Origin: Incurvaria masculella
Taxonomy: Eukaryota > Arthropoda > Insecta > Lepidoptera > Incurvariidae
Reading direction: 5' to 3'
Length of the DNA: 64,000 nucleotides
NCBI GenBank assembly: GCA_946894095.1
Contig: OX335642.1
Location: 23,323,021 to 23,387,020 of the forward strand
Positions 1 through 10,719 of the stretch are shown piece by piece. A program made the position numbers and the translations under genes. Within the stretch, counting starts at the first letter, position 1, and each line of letters begins with the position of its first letter. The notes below the pieces were generated by a model. It saw only the letters and a list, made by a program, of their open reading frames with translations. It was not told the origin of the DNA and did not search any database.

Positions 1-630
1 CAGCTAAGGCTAAATCTGTGACAGACATGGAAATCTCCCCGCTGCAGACCTATGTGTTTGAAGAAGTTCCTGGCTCTTCAAATGGAATATTGACTTTTTT
101 GGTCCCAATTTCCTTTCTTAGTCTTCTCTTCAATTTTCACATCTCTCTGTTGCTCTATGCTCTGAAAGAAAATCAAAAAAATACTATAATTAATATAACA
201 ATTTACGAGAAAAAAAATGTTTTTGCTGTCCGGCGTTAAGGGACTACTTTGTGTCCGGTCCTAGGGGACAGGATAATGCTAAGATTACGTGATATATACC
301 TAATCCGTTTTGAAAGTAAAAAAAACAATTGATTGGATACGAATACAAATTGACCTACATCTTAATTAACAATTACCATAAAGACTTAAACACAGAAATT
401 TAGTTGTAACACTTACCTGGATCTTGCATGACGCAGTGATTTCGCACCGAAAAGATAAATCGACCACTCCCGATGCTGCCTTGAGCGTCACTGACAAACT
501 GCTTTGGGTGAACCATCACCGCTACACCCCCCCGCGCCCCGTTCACTCTTGTTTGAATCGTTCACGTTTAAACTTATCGAGATAATACGAGTGTCCGGCG
601 CTAGGTGCCGTCCGGCGTTAGGGGACTTCC
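1..630. other. Intergenic, nothing recognised
   Basis: AT-rich sequence with no open frame that looks like a gene. A short phrase built on gtccggcgttaggggac recurs near 227, 255 and 608, suggesting a degraded low-copy repeat. No promoter or RNA gene could be supported. Confidence 0.5.
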
Positions 631-634
631 CCCT

Positions 635-945
635 ACAGTTTAACTTGGAATCCAAACCACGGATAGCCTCAACGGTTGAAAATAGTCAACCATCCAGAAC
701 CTAGCCGCGCTCAGAGGTGCTTTCCCAGCTTTCAACACGGACAATTTTCTTTGCCGCTTAGACCATCGTTCGTTTAATGTGATGGCACCAACCCGGGCGG
801 GATTAACCCTACTAACTAGTAAGTAAGGAAGGGGATCTACAGTTTAACGTGGAATCCAAACCACGGATAGCCTCAACGGTTGAAAATGGTCACCCATCCA
901 GAACCTAACCGCGCTCAGAGGTGCTTCCCCAGCTTATAGATTCGC
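635..945 (-). mobile_element. 5S-like SINE fragments, two overlapping copies
   Basis: Two copies of the SINE segment containing ggaatccaaaccacgg, cctcaacggttgaaaat and gcgctcagaggtgctt occur at about 645-740 and 838-935. They are separated by the body segment with accaacccgggcggg. The order is that of the antisense strand of the family whose fuller copies lie at 56315 and 59836. The repeat of the head segment indicates one insertion into another or an internal duplication. Confidence 0.65.
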
Positions 946-1334
946 AAGGCGTCGCACATTGAGCTACCGAGGCCGACAAAAGTATACCCATTTCAAATTG
1001 GTTCATTTTATATTTAGTACCTGGGCGACCGAGCTTTGCTCAGCATCTCTAGATGCGTTCTCGCAAGAAACATTATATTATTTATTTCTTAGGGATGGCA
1101 CCTCTCTGGAAACCTTAAAAATTACCAAATATACAAAACAACACCAAAGAACTCCGAACAAAATCGAAACTCACTGGACAATACCGAACAACACCAAACA
1201 ACATTTTTTTTTCCAAATGTTTTTTATATTTTTTTTATTATTTATATATTTATTTAAACGTCTTTATTCCCTTCAAAGACCTCCTCTACCCTATTCGAAC
1301 ACTTTCCCAGCTGTCTTTTCATTTTGCACAGAAC

Positions 1335-1378
1335 TCTGAAAGAAGCTTACGGACAACAGTCCGTAAGCTTCTTTCAGA
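1335..1378. repeat. Perfect 20-bp inverted repeat, 4-nt loop
   Basis: The arms at 1335-1354 and 1359-1378 are exact reverse complements (core gaagcttacggac / gtccgtaagcttc) around a 4-base spacer, aaca. No coding frame or flanking element explains it. It could be the core of a tiny foldback element or a transcribed hairpin. Confidence 0.85.
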
Positions 1379-1571
1379 ATATTCAATCATGCAATGGATG
1401 TATTTTAATGTTATCGTCGAGACCCTTTGCCAACCCACTGCGATGATTGTTTGTCTCAATGCTGTAAACCTAACCCTCACCACCCGTTATAAGCCTGGTT
1501 GATTTTCCCACGTCTAAATTTTATAATGGCTAAATTTTCTAAACTGCATTAGGAATAAATAAATTGACCGA

Positions 1572-1608
1572 AAAAAATATTGAATGTAGTCTACATTCAA
1601 TATTTTTT
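1572..1608. repeat. Perfect 18-bp inverted repeat
   Basis: Arms 1572-1589 and 1591-1608 (attgaatgtag / ctacattcaat, bounded by A and T runs) pair exactly around a single base. A stem followed by a T run resembles a hairpin terminator in form, but in an insect genome that reading has no functional meaning. Only 190 bp separate it from the palindrome at 1335. Confidence 0.8.
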
Positions 1609-2043
1609 ACTCTTTAATATTTGCTTATCAATACTATGACGCAAAATCACCCATGTTTTTATGTTTTAAGGCTGTTTTCTGACTTTTAGTTTTTTAATGA
1701 AAGAAAAATGTGATTATTATATGTCGTGATCTTTTAGCCTAATATTTTTAAAGTCATTATCGAGTAGGTGAACAACTAATCTCTCCAGTAGGATGTAAAC
1801 AGGGAAAAGTGGAAACATAGTTCAGTAATAAAAACTTTATCACCATAACAAGAGAAAATGACTGTAGGAATTAATGAGTCTTGATCAATCAAATCCTATT
1901 TCTACCAGTATTGTCTTCTTCGTGCATAGATTATATCTTTACTGATTGCAAAGTATTTGAATGTAAGGTTTTCTCGGGAAATTTAAATCCATATTATTTT
2001 ACAATTAAACATACAACATACAATATTATGAAAGCATAGAATT

Positions 2044-2048
<5 letters not shown>

Positions 2049-2093
<45 letters not shown>
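2049..2093. repeat. (AT)n microsatellite
   Basis: About 22 uninterrupted AT dinucleotides, read directly from the sequence. Confidence 0.95.
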
Positions 2094-2097
<4 letters not shown>

Positions 2098-2107
2098 TCT
2101 TATGCAA

Positions 2108-3250
2108 TTATAACGTAAAAGAGCAAAAACGATTTGGTAGCAACAATGGAAATAGATATATCGTAACTTTAAAAGTAGTTGTTATTGCATACTGCTCTTC
2201 GGACGAGTCGTGAAATTTAATGACGTACGCCAAGTTGTTTTCTGTCAAGTTGATTGTAAATCTCTTTTTGAGTGTTATGATCTGTGATATGATTGAGTAT
2301 GAAGACTGGAACTCGTTGTAACTCTTTATTTCCAAAATGGTCTAGAACCATATTTTGTTCTTTGTGGTGACACACTCCCGATAGAGACGATTTTGGCGAG
2401 TCGACGAGCTTGCATGTAATTTGATTGTCTCTACCCCTAGAGCCCGCTGAATTTTGTACCCGCTTGACGCTGAGTGTTGTTTGTTGCTGCTCTTTGTAAA
2501 TTCTGTTGATTATTATGTTTGGCAAAAACCCATCGTGAACACAGTGTGCAACGGCAATAGTGTGCTCACATACAATGTGCTGATGAACTCAGGCGTCAAA
2601 CCAAAGCTATCTTGGTTCTTATTCTTATAGGCTTGCCATTTTTCGATAAACTCGTTTATACCACTACAAAAATCGACAATGATTGTGCTCCGTCGAGAAA
2701 CTAGACATGCAAATGAAGAATAAACTTGCGATTTAGAGCTGAAAGATGCGCAGATTTGAATTTTAACCACATAGCATGAACAACTTGGCAATATTGATCA
2801 GCCACTTCTCGTTCAATCCCATGTCGCTTCTCCAATTGTTCAGCCAAGTCCATGAAGATGAAGCGCTAAAGAAAAGTTGAAGTCGGTGTTGGTATAATAT
2901 AAAAGATCTCGAAATAGATGTGCCATTTGCTATGTAATGCTCTGTAATTTCTCTGTATGTAATTTCTACAACGAAATTGTCGTTTAGTCTTCTAACGATG
3001 CTATAGGTGATGATCCACGCTTCAACGAGTTGAGCAAAATTGAGTCGTGTGTGCTCCTCTCGACTCTCTGGTTCACTGATCCTCTTGCGGGATAAAACAT
3101 TTGCTGATTTATGAGAATATTGTAGAAACGTTTCGCTGAACAACGAAGGAAAAAGAAAGAATTGAAGAAAAAAATATAGTTTTGTTAGCATTAAACACCG
3201 TGATTTGTTGAAGCCCAGCGGTGAGCGAAGATCTTTAATGGGCATGCAAA
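2108..3250 (-). pseudogene. Unrecognised coding-like stretch, frame-broken
   Basis: On the minus strand, protein-like segments continue from one reading frame into another: about 3130-2870 (with EAWIITYSIVRRLNDNF and EITEHYIANGTSISR), 2845-2710 (with MDLAEQLEKRHGIERE and ADQYCQVVHAMW), 2700-2515 and 2525-2110. Each has balanced amino-acid composition and none carries a family motif I can name. The frame jumps could be short introns, but I saw no convincing consistent splice sites, so a decayed gene is the simpler reading. It lies immediately 3' of the small secreted-protein gene at 3254-3571 on the same strand, and could also be a remnant of a larger multi-exon gene or of an integrated element. 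The function is unknown. Confidence 0.28.
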
Positions 3251-3253
3251 ACA

Positions 3254-3571
3254 CTATGCATCTAATCCTATGCAAGGGGTAGCGCAGTTGTCTTGATCGT
3301 TGCAATCCGAATCTGAATGAAACCATTTGTACTTGTAGCTTTGAGAAAACGAATCCGTAGCCCAGCAATGGTGCGTCACCCACATCACCTTGCACTCCAG
3401 CCAACAATAATTATTTCGGCAGCCAAAGGTTTTCGGTGGAGAATTATTGTCGGAAAGTGTCAAAATATTGCTGTGTTGATATTTGATTGCTCCCACAGCT
3501 TGCATCAAAGCGGCCTTTTGAGCACTTCCACAGGCGATGATGGCCAAATCCAAAATTATTATAGTACGCAT
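3254..3571 (-). CDS. Small cysteine-rich secreted protein (Tha p 2-like?)
   Basis: A 105-residue single-exon frame. Residues 1-17 form a signal peptide (MRTIIILDLAIIACGSA), so the product should be secreted. The mature part has about 34 polar residues, then a cysteine- and tryptophan-rich C-terminal half: C-R-N-N-Y-C-W-x3-C at about 50-58, CWAT at about 69-72, a QSYKY stretch, then SDSDC and CATPC near the end. Six or more cysteines suggest disulfide bonding. The pattern resembles the small secreted family that includes the caterpillar-setae allergen Tha p 2, but this is from memory of the motif style and is tentative. The start was chosen for the signal peptide; ATG directly follows cctataaa. 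The frame is intact, with no break seen. Confidence 0.55.
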   Translation of the reverse strand: MRTIIILDLAIIACGSAQKAALMQAVGAIKYQHSNILTLSDNNSPPKTFGCRNNYCWLECKVMWVTHHCWATDSFSQSYKYKWFHSDSDCNDQDNCATPCIGLDA

Positions 3572-3721
3572 TTTATAGGACCACAGCCAACAGACAGGCG
3601 CACGTAACGAGCGAAACTATGTAACTGCCATTGACTGACTAGCCTCTTTATGTATTTCTACTCTGACCTGTGACTTTGACCATGTTGATATTGTAAATTG
3701 TTTTCGGGACCCACCGTGTTT

Positions 3722-4054
3722 ATTAGGGTTTCGTACCCAAAGGGTGAAAACGGAACCCTATTACTAAGCCTCCGCTGTCCGTCCGTCCGTCCGTCCGTCC
3801 GTCCGTCCGTCCGTCCGTCCGTCTGTCCGTCTGTCACAGGGCTGTATCTCATGAACCGTAATAGGTAGGCAGCTGAAAATTTCACAGAGTGTGTATTTAT
3901 TTTGCCGCTATAACAACAAATAGGTAAAATAAAAAAATAACAAAAAATCAAGGGGGGTCCCATACAAAAAACGTGATTTTGTTGTGGTAAATCATGTACG
4001 ATGGTACGGAACCCTTCGTGTGCGGGTCCGACTCGCACTTGGCCGGTTTTTTTT
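3722..4054 (+). mobile_element. Dispersed repeat with (CCGT)n core, copy 1
   Basis: It begins near tttcgtacccaaagggtg and ends with gagtcc-type gactcgcacttggccgg followed by a T run. It contains (CCGT)n at 3778-3825, then cacagggctgtatctcatgaacc. The same arrangement recurs at 9590, 9959, 17460 (inverted), 24950 (inverted) and 61685, so it is a non-autonomous interspersed element. No coding content was seen. Confidence 0.75.
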
Positions 4055-4068
4055 CTCCTTTAGCCCGC

Positions 4069-4361
4069 AGTCCGACTTCTCACCGATATTGGCGTTTATG
4101 GAACTTCGAAGTTACGTAAAACGCCAAAAACATACGCGTTTTATTTCTTCAATTTATCAAAAACCAACTCGGACCACTGATTTGTATGAATGCGCCGAGT
4201 TGGCGTAAACGGCGAAGATGAGTAAGCTGTCAAAACTTAGACTCGCAATGTTAGTTAGTTCGTTTAACGCTCACTGCAAAGCTCTTCAATTCTCTCCATA
4301 CATTTGAAAACGCTAGTCGATCGGTTTGGCGTAAACGCCAATTTGGGTGAGAAGTTGGACT
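4069..4361. mobile_element. MITE, TIR agtccgacttctcacc type
   Basis: Terminal inverted repeats of about 30 bp: agtccgacttctcaccg at 4069, and the reverse complement of ggtgagaagttggact ending at 4361. Interior copies of a GGCGTTTA/TAAACGCC motif extend the match. Related elements lie at 29640-29969 and, partly, 62445-62640. It has no coding capacity. Confidence 0.7.
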
Positions 4362-4367
4362 AGGGGC

Positions 4368-4862
4368 GAGGTTGTGACAAGAAATGTAATGATAACGTAA
4401 ATGGCTGAAACTAGGTTCACAGGATAAATACCAACATTCTGAAGCTAAATGTGTCGGTCTGCCTGCGCTAAGTGGTTGCGTTATAAGTCACCTGAAAAAG
4501 TAGTTATCGTTACACAAAAAATATATCATACGGTTAATGACTGCAAACATACTAGCTTATTAATATCAAAACTGAACAAATCGTTGGTTGCATTTCTTAA
4601 TAATAGGCGATGTAGTATATTTAAGTATTTCATTAAAAAAACAACTGATTATTTTTGTATAATATATCGGTATCAATATGTCCAGACAATCAGTTTATTC
4701 ATCATACATGTGCATACAGGTAACATCTATTTTGTATATTCAATTCAGCTAACGCAACCACTTGGCGCAGGCAGACCGACATATTTATCATCAGAGGGTT
4801 GGTCTCTAACCTATGAACTCAGATTTAGCCATTGACCTTATCCTGACCAAAAATGTCGTCAT
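4368..4862. mobile_element. MITE with long terminal inverted repeats, copy 1
   Basis: The left arm (gataacgtaaatggctgaaac, then tgtcggtctgcctgcgc, then gtggttgcgtta) is repeated inverted on the right (taacgcaaccacttggcg, then gcaggcagaccgacata, then ttagccattgac). The arms are about 130 bp and the centre is AT-rich. A second member of the family is at 24043-24579. Confidence 0.75.
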
Positions 4863-4964
4863 TTTCCGGAATATTACTTCCCCTCAAAACGATTCTGAAA
4901 ACTGTGGAATTAATTAACTCTGCTCTCATGATGTGAGCCCCATTCAATCGCTCATCTGGTTTTT

Positions 4965-5240
4965 TTTCATGCGACATGACATGGATGGCTAATACCACAC
5001 AACTACCGTTATGATATTAGCCCAATACACCACATTTCCGAAGGAATTAGGTGCCATGCCAGGACCTTCCCTTTATGAGCACGGCTACATTGAACTGGAT
5101 GGAAAACACGGAAAATTTTTCATTGCTGCTTAGACCATCTTTTCATCCAATTCGATGGTACCAACCCGGGCGGGCTTAAACCTTACCACCTAGTAGGGGA
5201 ACCTACAGTTTTACATGGATTCCGAACCATAGAGCAGCTC
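4965..5240 (-). mobile_element. 5S-like SINE, 3' part, antisense
   Basis: It contains catgacatggatggcta, gtgccatgccaggacctt, gcacggctacattgaactgg, accaacccgggcgggctt and tggattccgaacc in the same order as the fuller antisense copy at 59836. The 5S-like head is missing. Confidence 0.75.
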
Positions 5241-5304
5241 GTACTTTACTTTGTACTTTCAGGCTTGGTATAAATAAACATTTCAAGTCTTTCAATTGGG
5301 TCTG

Positions 5305-5474
5305 AGGCTGAGATAAATAGTCTGAAAAGAAACTAATACTAACGAATAGTAATACTTTGTGACATCACAAATGTTGCTATGACATTTTGTCCCATACAAA
5401 GTGTGTCGAAATGACGTCACAAAGCATTACTTTTCGTTAGTTTTAGTTTCGGTTTCGAACATTTATCTCAGCCT
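5305..5474. mobile_element. Short MITE, TIR aggctgagataaa
   Basis: A 170-bp foldback. aggctgagataaa at 5305 pairs with tttatctcagcct ending at 5474, and the match continues inward through gaaactaatactaacg / cgttagttttagtttc and actttgtgac / gtcacaaag. A related copy lies at about 39230-39490. Confidence 0.75.
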
Positions 5475-5479
5475 GAATA

Positions 5480-6190
5480 TATTTCTTCCTTTTAAGTGTC
5501 TTGTAGAAATACGAATCGTTTGTAAAATGCGGGCTTATTGTTGATCGTATGCGGGAAATGCAACTAATCATCAGATTTAATAACTTATACGCCTGTTCAC
5601 TTGGCTCACTTATTTTATCATGGTATACCCCTGGTTTATCCGCTTATCTTCCTTGGAATCGGAGAAAATCAACGTGTTGTCGTTCCTGCGTCGGCGTCAA
5701 TCAGCGGCAATACTACAGACGAGACGTGTCGCTAGCTACGGAAGGTATGCAATACAAATACATAGATCCAGTAGTGTCGCGGCGACACGTCATCTGCAGC
5801 TGCGACATGTAGCCGGCTATGAACTTGTACCTTGAGGTATTCGTCACCTGATTTATTGAAGTCAATCTCCGTGAATTTATCTGCCACAAGTTTAATTAAA
5901 TTTCATTCTATATGAAATATCAGATATTGCTGCATCAGTGCCACAGTATCGCTGATCAACCTTATACGCTGATACCTTATATTCAGTTTTTTATCTAAAA
6001 CAACTTCTCTAAAGAGTTAGTCACAGTATTATTTATTCCAAGTACATACTTGGATGAGTGTTACGATGACGCAATGATTGGCCTCTGCGTATTGAGTAGC
6101 TTCATATGTAGTTGTTGGCAGAAACACTTATCGATCTTTGTTATCACTCTTATCTTTGAAGCCTCTGCTAGCGTGAGCTGGATATCAGTT
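5480..6190. other. Intergenic, upstream of first MBF2-like gene
   Basis: No gene could be supported. Short frames at 5549-5835 have no recognisable motif. The final part (6100-6250) is presumably the promoter of the gene at 6258, but I see no clear TATA box. Confidence 0.4.
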
Positions 6191-6257
6191 CACATCATCA
6201 GAGTTACATGCTACAACGCGAGTGTTTGAACAACATTTACAACGGAAGTGAACGAAA

Positions 6258-6635
6258 ATGCTTAAACTTTTCTTCCTGACGATATCCTGCAGTTTGTTCA
6301 TCGTCAAGTGTGACCTTTTCCTGGGCTACAGGACCTTCGACGACGACCTCATATACAGGACCAAGGACGAGAGATTTCCAGTGTGGTTCGCGGTGCGGTC
6401 CTCAGATGTCGTGTTCCCTGTTCATTACGATGACCAACGATTCACCATAACGGCTATCAACGTCACTGAAGTTGGGGGCGAGGACACCGGTGGCTTTGCC
6501 GAAGTGGATTATGGCGGTGTTGGGTTTACGTACGTGAATGTACACCTCAGAAGTGAAAGAGGAAAAGGGTATTCATTTCTTGTCGAGCTGTACGGAGTGG
6601 AAAATAAATTAGAGGACACGAACGCTGTTGTATAG
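6258..6635 (+). CDS. MBF2-family secreted protein A
   Basis: A 125-residue single-exon gene. Residues 1-18 (MLKLFFLTISCSLFIVKC) are a signal peptide; the mature chain starts DLFLGYRTFDDDLIY. The MBF2-family layout follows: LGY near the start, a central V-x-FAVRSSDVVFPV strand, AINVTEV, then TGGFAEVDYGGVGF and a final KGYSFLVELYG strand. The family is named after silkworm MBF2, a partner of the nuclear receptor FTZ-F1, but most members carry signal peptides and are thought to be secreted; the role of this one is unknown. The start is the only ATG giving a complete signal peptide. An attaaa polyadenylation-type signal lies at 6721. It is the plus-strand member at the left end of the cluster and most resembles member G at 26950. 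Confidence 0.85.
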   Translation: MLKLFFLTISCSLFIVKCDLFLGYRTFDDDLIYRTKDERFPVWFAVRSSDVVFPVHYDDQRFTITAINVTEVGGEDTGGFAEVDYGGVGFTYVNVHLRSERGKGYSFLVELYGVENKLEDTNAVV

Positions 6636-6639
6636 GCTT

Positions 6640-7335
6640 AGGTTATCCGAATGTGAATATACTTTCTACGATTCACTGTTGTTATGTCTCCACTTTTGTT
6701 TAAAATATTTTAGACGTTTGATTAAACATTAAATTTATTTATCTTTAAAATGATACGATGTGACTAAGAATAATGATAATCGTTTTGTGCAGTAAGCTTT
6801 GTACGGAATTTAGATGGAAGCAAGGATGCCCGTTAAGGACATTATTGTAATTTAATTTTATATATTTAAGATTTAATATTTATAAATCTTTTAAATCTTA
6901 TTAATATTAAATCTTATATATTGAATATTTAAGATTTATTGTGTTATTGTCATATAAAAAAATAAGATTGTCTCACACTATATGAGGTCTACTGCGCAAA
7001 ACGTACAAGATAAAAGATTATTATTCATTATATCCCTTTAGATTTACAGACTAAATAATATATAAACAACTTTTTTCTTTGTCATAAAACTCATAGGTAA
7101 ATTAAAGAAAATTAAAATTTTGTATTCAATGCAATTTAATAAGGTTAGTAGTAATTTTATAGCTTACTGCATTACAGTTAAATAATAATCTAAAAGACAC
7201 CTTCTGATGAGTTGCTTCCATAACAAAAAGAACAAAACCAAAGTAGTATATTTTCCGAAATTGGATCCTATAAATAAATGTCAAATAACAGTTTTGGATA
7301 CTATGGGTATTGGAGTGTGTTCTTTAGGCATCCCT
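6640..7335. other. AT-rich 3' flank, nothing else recognised
   Basis: Very AT-rich, with short direct repeats of taagattta near 6865-6945. The open frame at 7207 has no recognisable feature. Confidence 0.5.
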
Positions 7336-7339
7336 CTTT

Positions 7340-7725
7340 TATTTATAAGTTTTATAGCTAAGGTATCCGGGCCCACTCGGGTCAATGTCGTTTTTTACTG
7401 ATGTCGGGCTGAATGATTTCCTCGAACGCAAAATGGCTCTTAATATAAAATTAGTTCCCCTATACCAAATTTCGTCCCCTATTTCACCCCCTTCAATTTG
7501 ATTTTCTAAATGACCATGTCTAAGATCGAAGAGAAAAAAAAAATTAACAAAAAAAATAACCGACTTCAAAGAAAAAGCACTAAAAAGTAAAAAATAATTT
7601 CCATTTTTGTAGTTACGATTTCTGTTATTTTTTGAGTCGGTTAAAAAGCATTAAAATTGGTTCAGCGGTTTTGGCGTGAAATGCAACAGACAGACAGACT
7701 TTCGCATTTATAATGTTAGTATGGA
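7340..7725. mobile_element. Decayed retroelement/SINE fragments
   Basis: It contains a ggtatccgggcccactcggg phrase similar to the Helitron-type 3' terminus seen at 46239 and 61075, and a cgacttcaaa...gagtcggttaaaa segment shared with 23290, 32270 and 50455. It closes with gaaatgcaacagacagacag followed by catttataatgttagtatgg, a tail typical of moth interspersed repeats. No intact element was delimited. Confidence 0.45.
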
Positions 7726-7739
7726 TTGTGAAGGTAGGT

Positions 7740-8730
7740 ATTTCCAGTTTTATTTGAGAGCATGGTATAATAAATGTGCACCACAAATGACCAGACTGTC
7801 CAGCACACGGAGATAGTCAATCTCCGTGGTCCAGCAAATCTCGGTGCAAAAACATATTTTGGGTTAATCAACATTTTATTTGGTCTAAACATTTTACCAT
7901 TATAACATTACAGGTATAAGATACAGACGATGTTTGCTTTTAGAATAGGATAACATGTACTCGATCTTTTAATTTGCGTACTATCGTTTCGTTCGCGTCA
8001 TCATAGGCTGGTCTAAACTATTGTGTTGTTTGAAATTTGCTCGTCTAATCAATTTGAAGGTTGAATGAATAAATGTCTGGTTTGTTCCATCATCTTGATT
8101 ACAATAAACACTCCTTTCGAAATCAGTTTGCATTATTTTATCTATATTCGTGCTTTTTTACGATCATTGGAACTGCGATACTTGACTATAATTTTCTCTT
8201 ACATAGTTAGACACATTATGCTAAGTGAACTTTTTGTCAAATAACATCATCCCTGTATTTTAATTATTATTGCAATAAATAGCAAAATAACCTTCAAAGA
8301 GTTCATAAATAAAAAACGCTAGCTATGTTTTGGTAAAATTAAAAAATGTTGAATGTGAAAGTTCATGAAAGGTGAGATCGCCCGATTGTTTTGAGTAAAT
8401 ACTTACTACTACTATAAGGGCATTGTCAAAGGCTATAGTGAATTCTTGAGAAAATCCTGATTAACTTTCAATCATATCTATTCTTAAAACAAACGTAACA
8501 TTGCCTCATCTTACTAATCCTAATTTAACTTAACATAACATAACTAACCAATTAATTAACCTAACCAAATAATTTATCCAATCAAATCACAATGGCACAC
8601 ATGATATTGTAAGGAATGGGGAAATGTAATCATCCAAACCTGTCAGCATAAGCGGTTTCTCAACGGTAGCACTTTAGCGCCTTTTACTGATCATATTGTC
8701 AGTTTAGTGTTTTTAATACAAATTCCACTA
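7740..8730. other. Intergenic, nothing recognised
   Basis: AT-rich sequence with no supported gene. It includes a run of taacataacataactaacc-like simple sequence near 8530-8570. Confidence 0.5.
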
Positions 8731-8738
8731 TATTGATT

Positions 8739-9101
8739 TTAGTTTCTTCTGTAAAAGTAAAAGCTGCTGTCTATAGCACGGACTTCAACCTCGAATCTAT
8801 AGCCTCGCAGTATGCTCGGACTGTTGAGTTCCAAGACCACAAATGATTCACCGACGCCGCCTCTCTTCACGTACACTTCACCGTTCTTGTCTTCTCTGAG
8901 GTCAGTGACATCGATGGAGCTGATCACGTCTCTGCCATTCGTGTGAATGTAGATGTCATTTGACCTTTGCCACAGGGCAGGAGTTTCTTCGAACATCTTC
9001 TCGTAGATTATCCTTGCGCTGGGGTCTGGGTAGCCGACGTGAAGATCAAACGATCTCACTTCGAGGATTGTCGCCAGAAGAACCAGCACTTTTAGATACA
9101 T
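8739..9101 (-). CDS. MBF2-family secreted protein B
   Basis: A single-exon gene of 120 residues from the internal ATG at 9101; the frame is open to another ATG at 9122, adding MPYPFVY. The start at 9101 gives a compact signal peptide, MYLKVLVLLATILEVRS. The mature part has HVGYPDPSARIIYEK, then DIYIHTNGRDVISSIDVTD, a glycine turn RGGVGESF, and a final LRGYRFEVEVRA strand, as expected for the MBF2 family. The short tail SSFYFYRRN is unique to this copy. A TATA-like gataaaaa lies 96 bp upstream. It is transcribed towards gene A, forming a convergent pair. Its role is unknown beyond being secreted. Confidence 0.83.
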   Translation of the reverse strand: MYLKVLVLLATILEVRSFDLHVGYPDPSARIIYEKMFEETPALWQRSNDIYIHTNGRDVISSIDVTDLREDKNGEVYVKRGGVGESFVVLELNSPSILRGYRFEVEVRAIDSSFYFYRRN

Positions 9102-9196
9102 GTAGACAAATGGATATGGCATAATTCAGATATGTTGGAACTTCAGACAGAATCCTGAACAGAGCAAAGATTGAAGATTGTTCACGATCTGTGGGG

Positions 9197-9204
9197 TTTT
9201 TATC
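9197..9204 (-). promoter_or_regulatory. TATA-like box of MBF2-like gene B
   Basis: The minus strand reads gataaaaa, 96 bp upstream of the chosen ATG. Paralogues D, F and G have TATA boxes 72-107 bp upstream. The match here is weaker. Confidence 0.35.
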
Positions 9205-9589
9205 TGTTAGAATGTGATTGTTTATCCGTGACGTGACGACAATTTTCGTGGGAAAAATTAGCGCTGCCTATTTATGAATGAGCAGTTCTGCGATGTTTAC
9301 GCAACTTGTTTGATCCTCGATACGACTTATAAGAAATATTAAGTGTGTTTCCGCGCACTTCTTGACCGTAGTTTACGCTTGTGATTTCTTTCCAATAAGT
9401 GTGCGGACCCTACTATATTTTCCGTACATAGGTACATAGGCACACACCATCAATCCGTTTCTTCGGAGGGGTAGTCAGAGATGGTAGAGCCAGTGAAAAT
9501 ATTTAACAAAATATACTGTATGCCCGACAAAATATCCAAGCCGACCACCTTACCAACAGTTATTACCACAGCTAGAGCACGGAATCTTT

Positions 9590-9840
9590 TTAGGGTTCCG
9601 TACCTAAAGAGTGCCAACGGAACCCTATTACTAAGCCTCCGTTGTCCGTCCGTCCGGCCGTCTGTCACAGGGCTGTATCTCATTAACCGTAATCGATAGG
9701 CATATAAAAATTTTCACAGAGTGTGTTTTTATTTTGTTGCTATAACAAAAAATAGGTAAAATAAATAAATTAATAATAAAAATCGAAGGGTACGATGCAC
9801 AAATTATGAACAATGGTAGGGAACCCTTCATTTACGATGG
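9590..9840 (+). mobile_element. Dispersed (CCGT)n repeat, copy 2
   Basis: agggttccgtacctaaagag, ggaaccctattactaagcc, a short (CCGT) run and cacagggctgtatctcatt appear in family order, ending near gggaacccttcattta. The distal gactcg end is lost. Confidence 0.7.
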
Positions 9841-9954
9841 TTGTAATGTTTTTTTGTATGAATAAAAATAATTAAGATTTAACTTAGATTTAATAATTGT
9901 TGACTGGTTTTTGACACCTTAATGAGGACCTTATTTTACCTGTTAGAATCTGTG

Positions 9955-10700
9955 CCTAAGCCTAAGCCTCTGCTGTCCGTCCGTCCGTCCGTCCGTCTGA
10001 TCGTCTGTCACAGGGCTGTATCTCATGAACCGTAATAGGTAGGCAGCTGAATTTTCACAGAGTGTGTATTTATTTTGCCGCTATGACAAAAAATAAGTAT
10101 AATAAAAAAAAACTGTTCAACTTTATTTTATTTGCGAATCTTAATAAAAACTATATCAAAAACAAGAATTAAATACGTACTAGCTAAAATGAAAACCGTC
10201 CAGGAGCAGTCGAGACGGGATTGCAGCAGTGCCGGGGGCCCTCGACAACCCTGGTGCCCATCAGACGAGATAAAAAATCTCATCCATGGGCACCGAGTGC
10301 GGGAAGGCCCCCATAACGCTCGCTGCGTTCCCCCTCTGGACAGCCAGACTGATGCGTTGGAGGAGGAACGACCCGGCTCGGCTGTCCCCAGACGATTCGC
10401 GCAGCCTCTTGCCCAGCTCGCTCAACAATTGCTTTCCGGCTGCGCAAACGGGACCTAAAGTTTCTACTGCGAATGGGATGAAGTTATAATTTTGGCTAAT
10501 GATTGCCTGGTATTTGGAGATTTTGGCTCTAGCCGCTGTCTCACTGGCAGACCCCGCGGTCCCTGCGGTTGACCTAATATGTGAAGCAATATATATAATG
10601 ATGATGAAAAAATATAAAAATTGAAGGGAAATTTAAACGTGATTTTTTTTGTGTTATATATTATACGATGGTACGGAACCCTTCGTGTGCGAGACCGACT
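9955..10700 (+). mobile_element. Dispersed (CCGT)n repeat, copy 3, split by a LINE insertion
   Basis: The left half (9955-10108) runs from aagcctctgctgtccg to the A-rich middle. The right half (10606-10700) resumes with aatataaaaattgaaggg and ends tacggaacccttcgtgtgcg. About 500 bp of foreign sequence separates them. Confidence 0.65.
10109..10605 (-). mobile_element. 5'-truncated non-LTR retrotransposon fragment
   Basis: The minus strand from about 10503 to the stop at 10261 reads about 80 residues, with NFIPFAVETLG, LGKRLRE, QRISLAVQRGNAAS and a C-terminal MDEIFYLV. From memory these match the C-terminal tail of a family of reverse-transcriptase proteins repeated in many invertebrate genomes. 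The 3' side ends with aataaaataaag before rejoining the host repeat. It is 5'-truncated and dead. Confidence 0.6.
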
Positions 10701-10719
10701 CGTTTATAATAACACAGAA

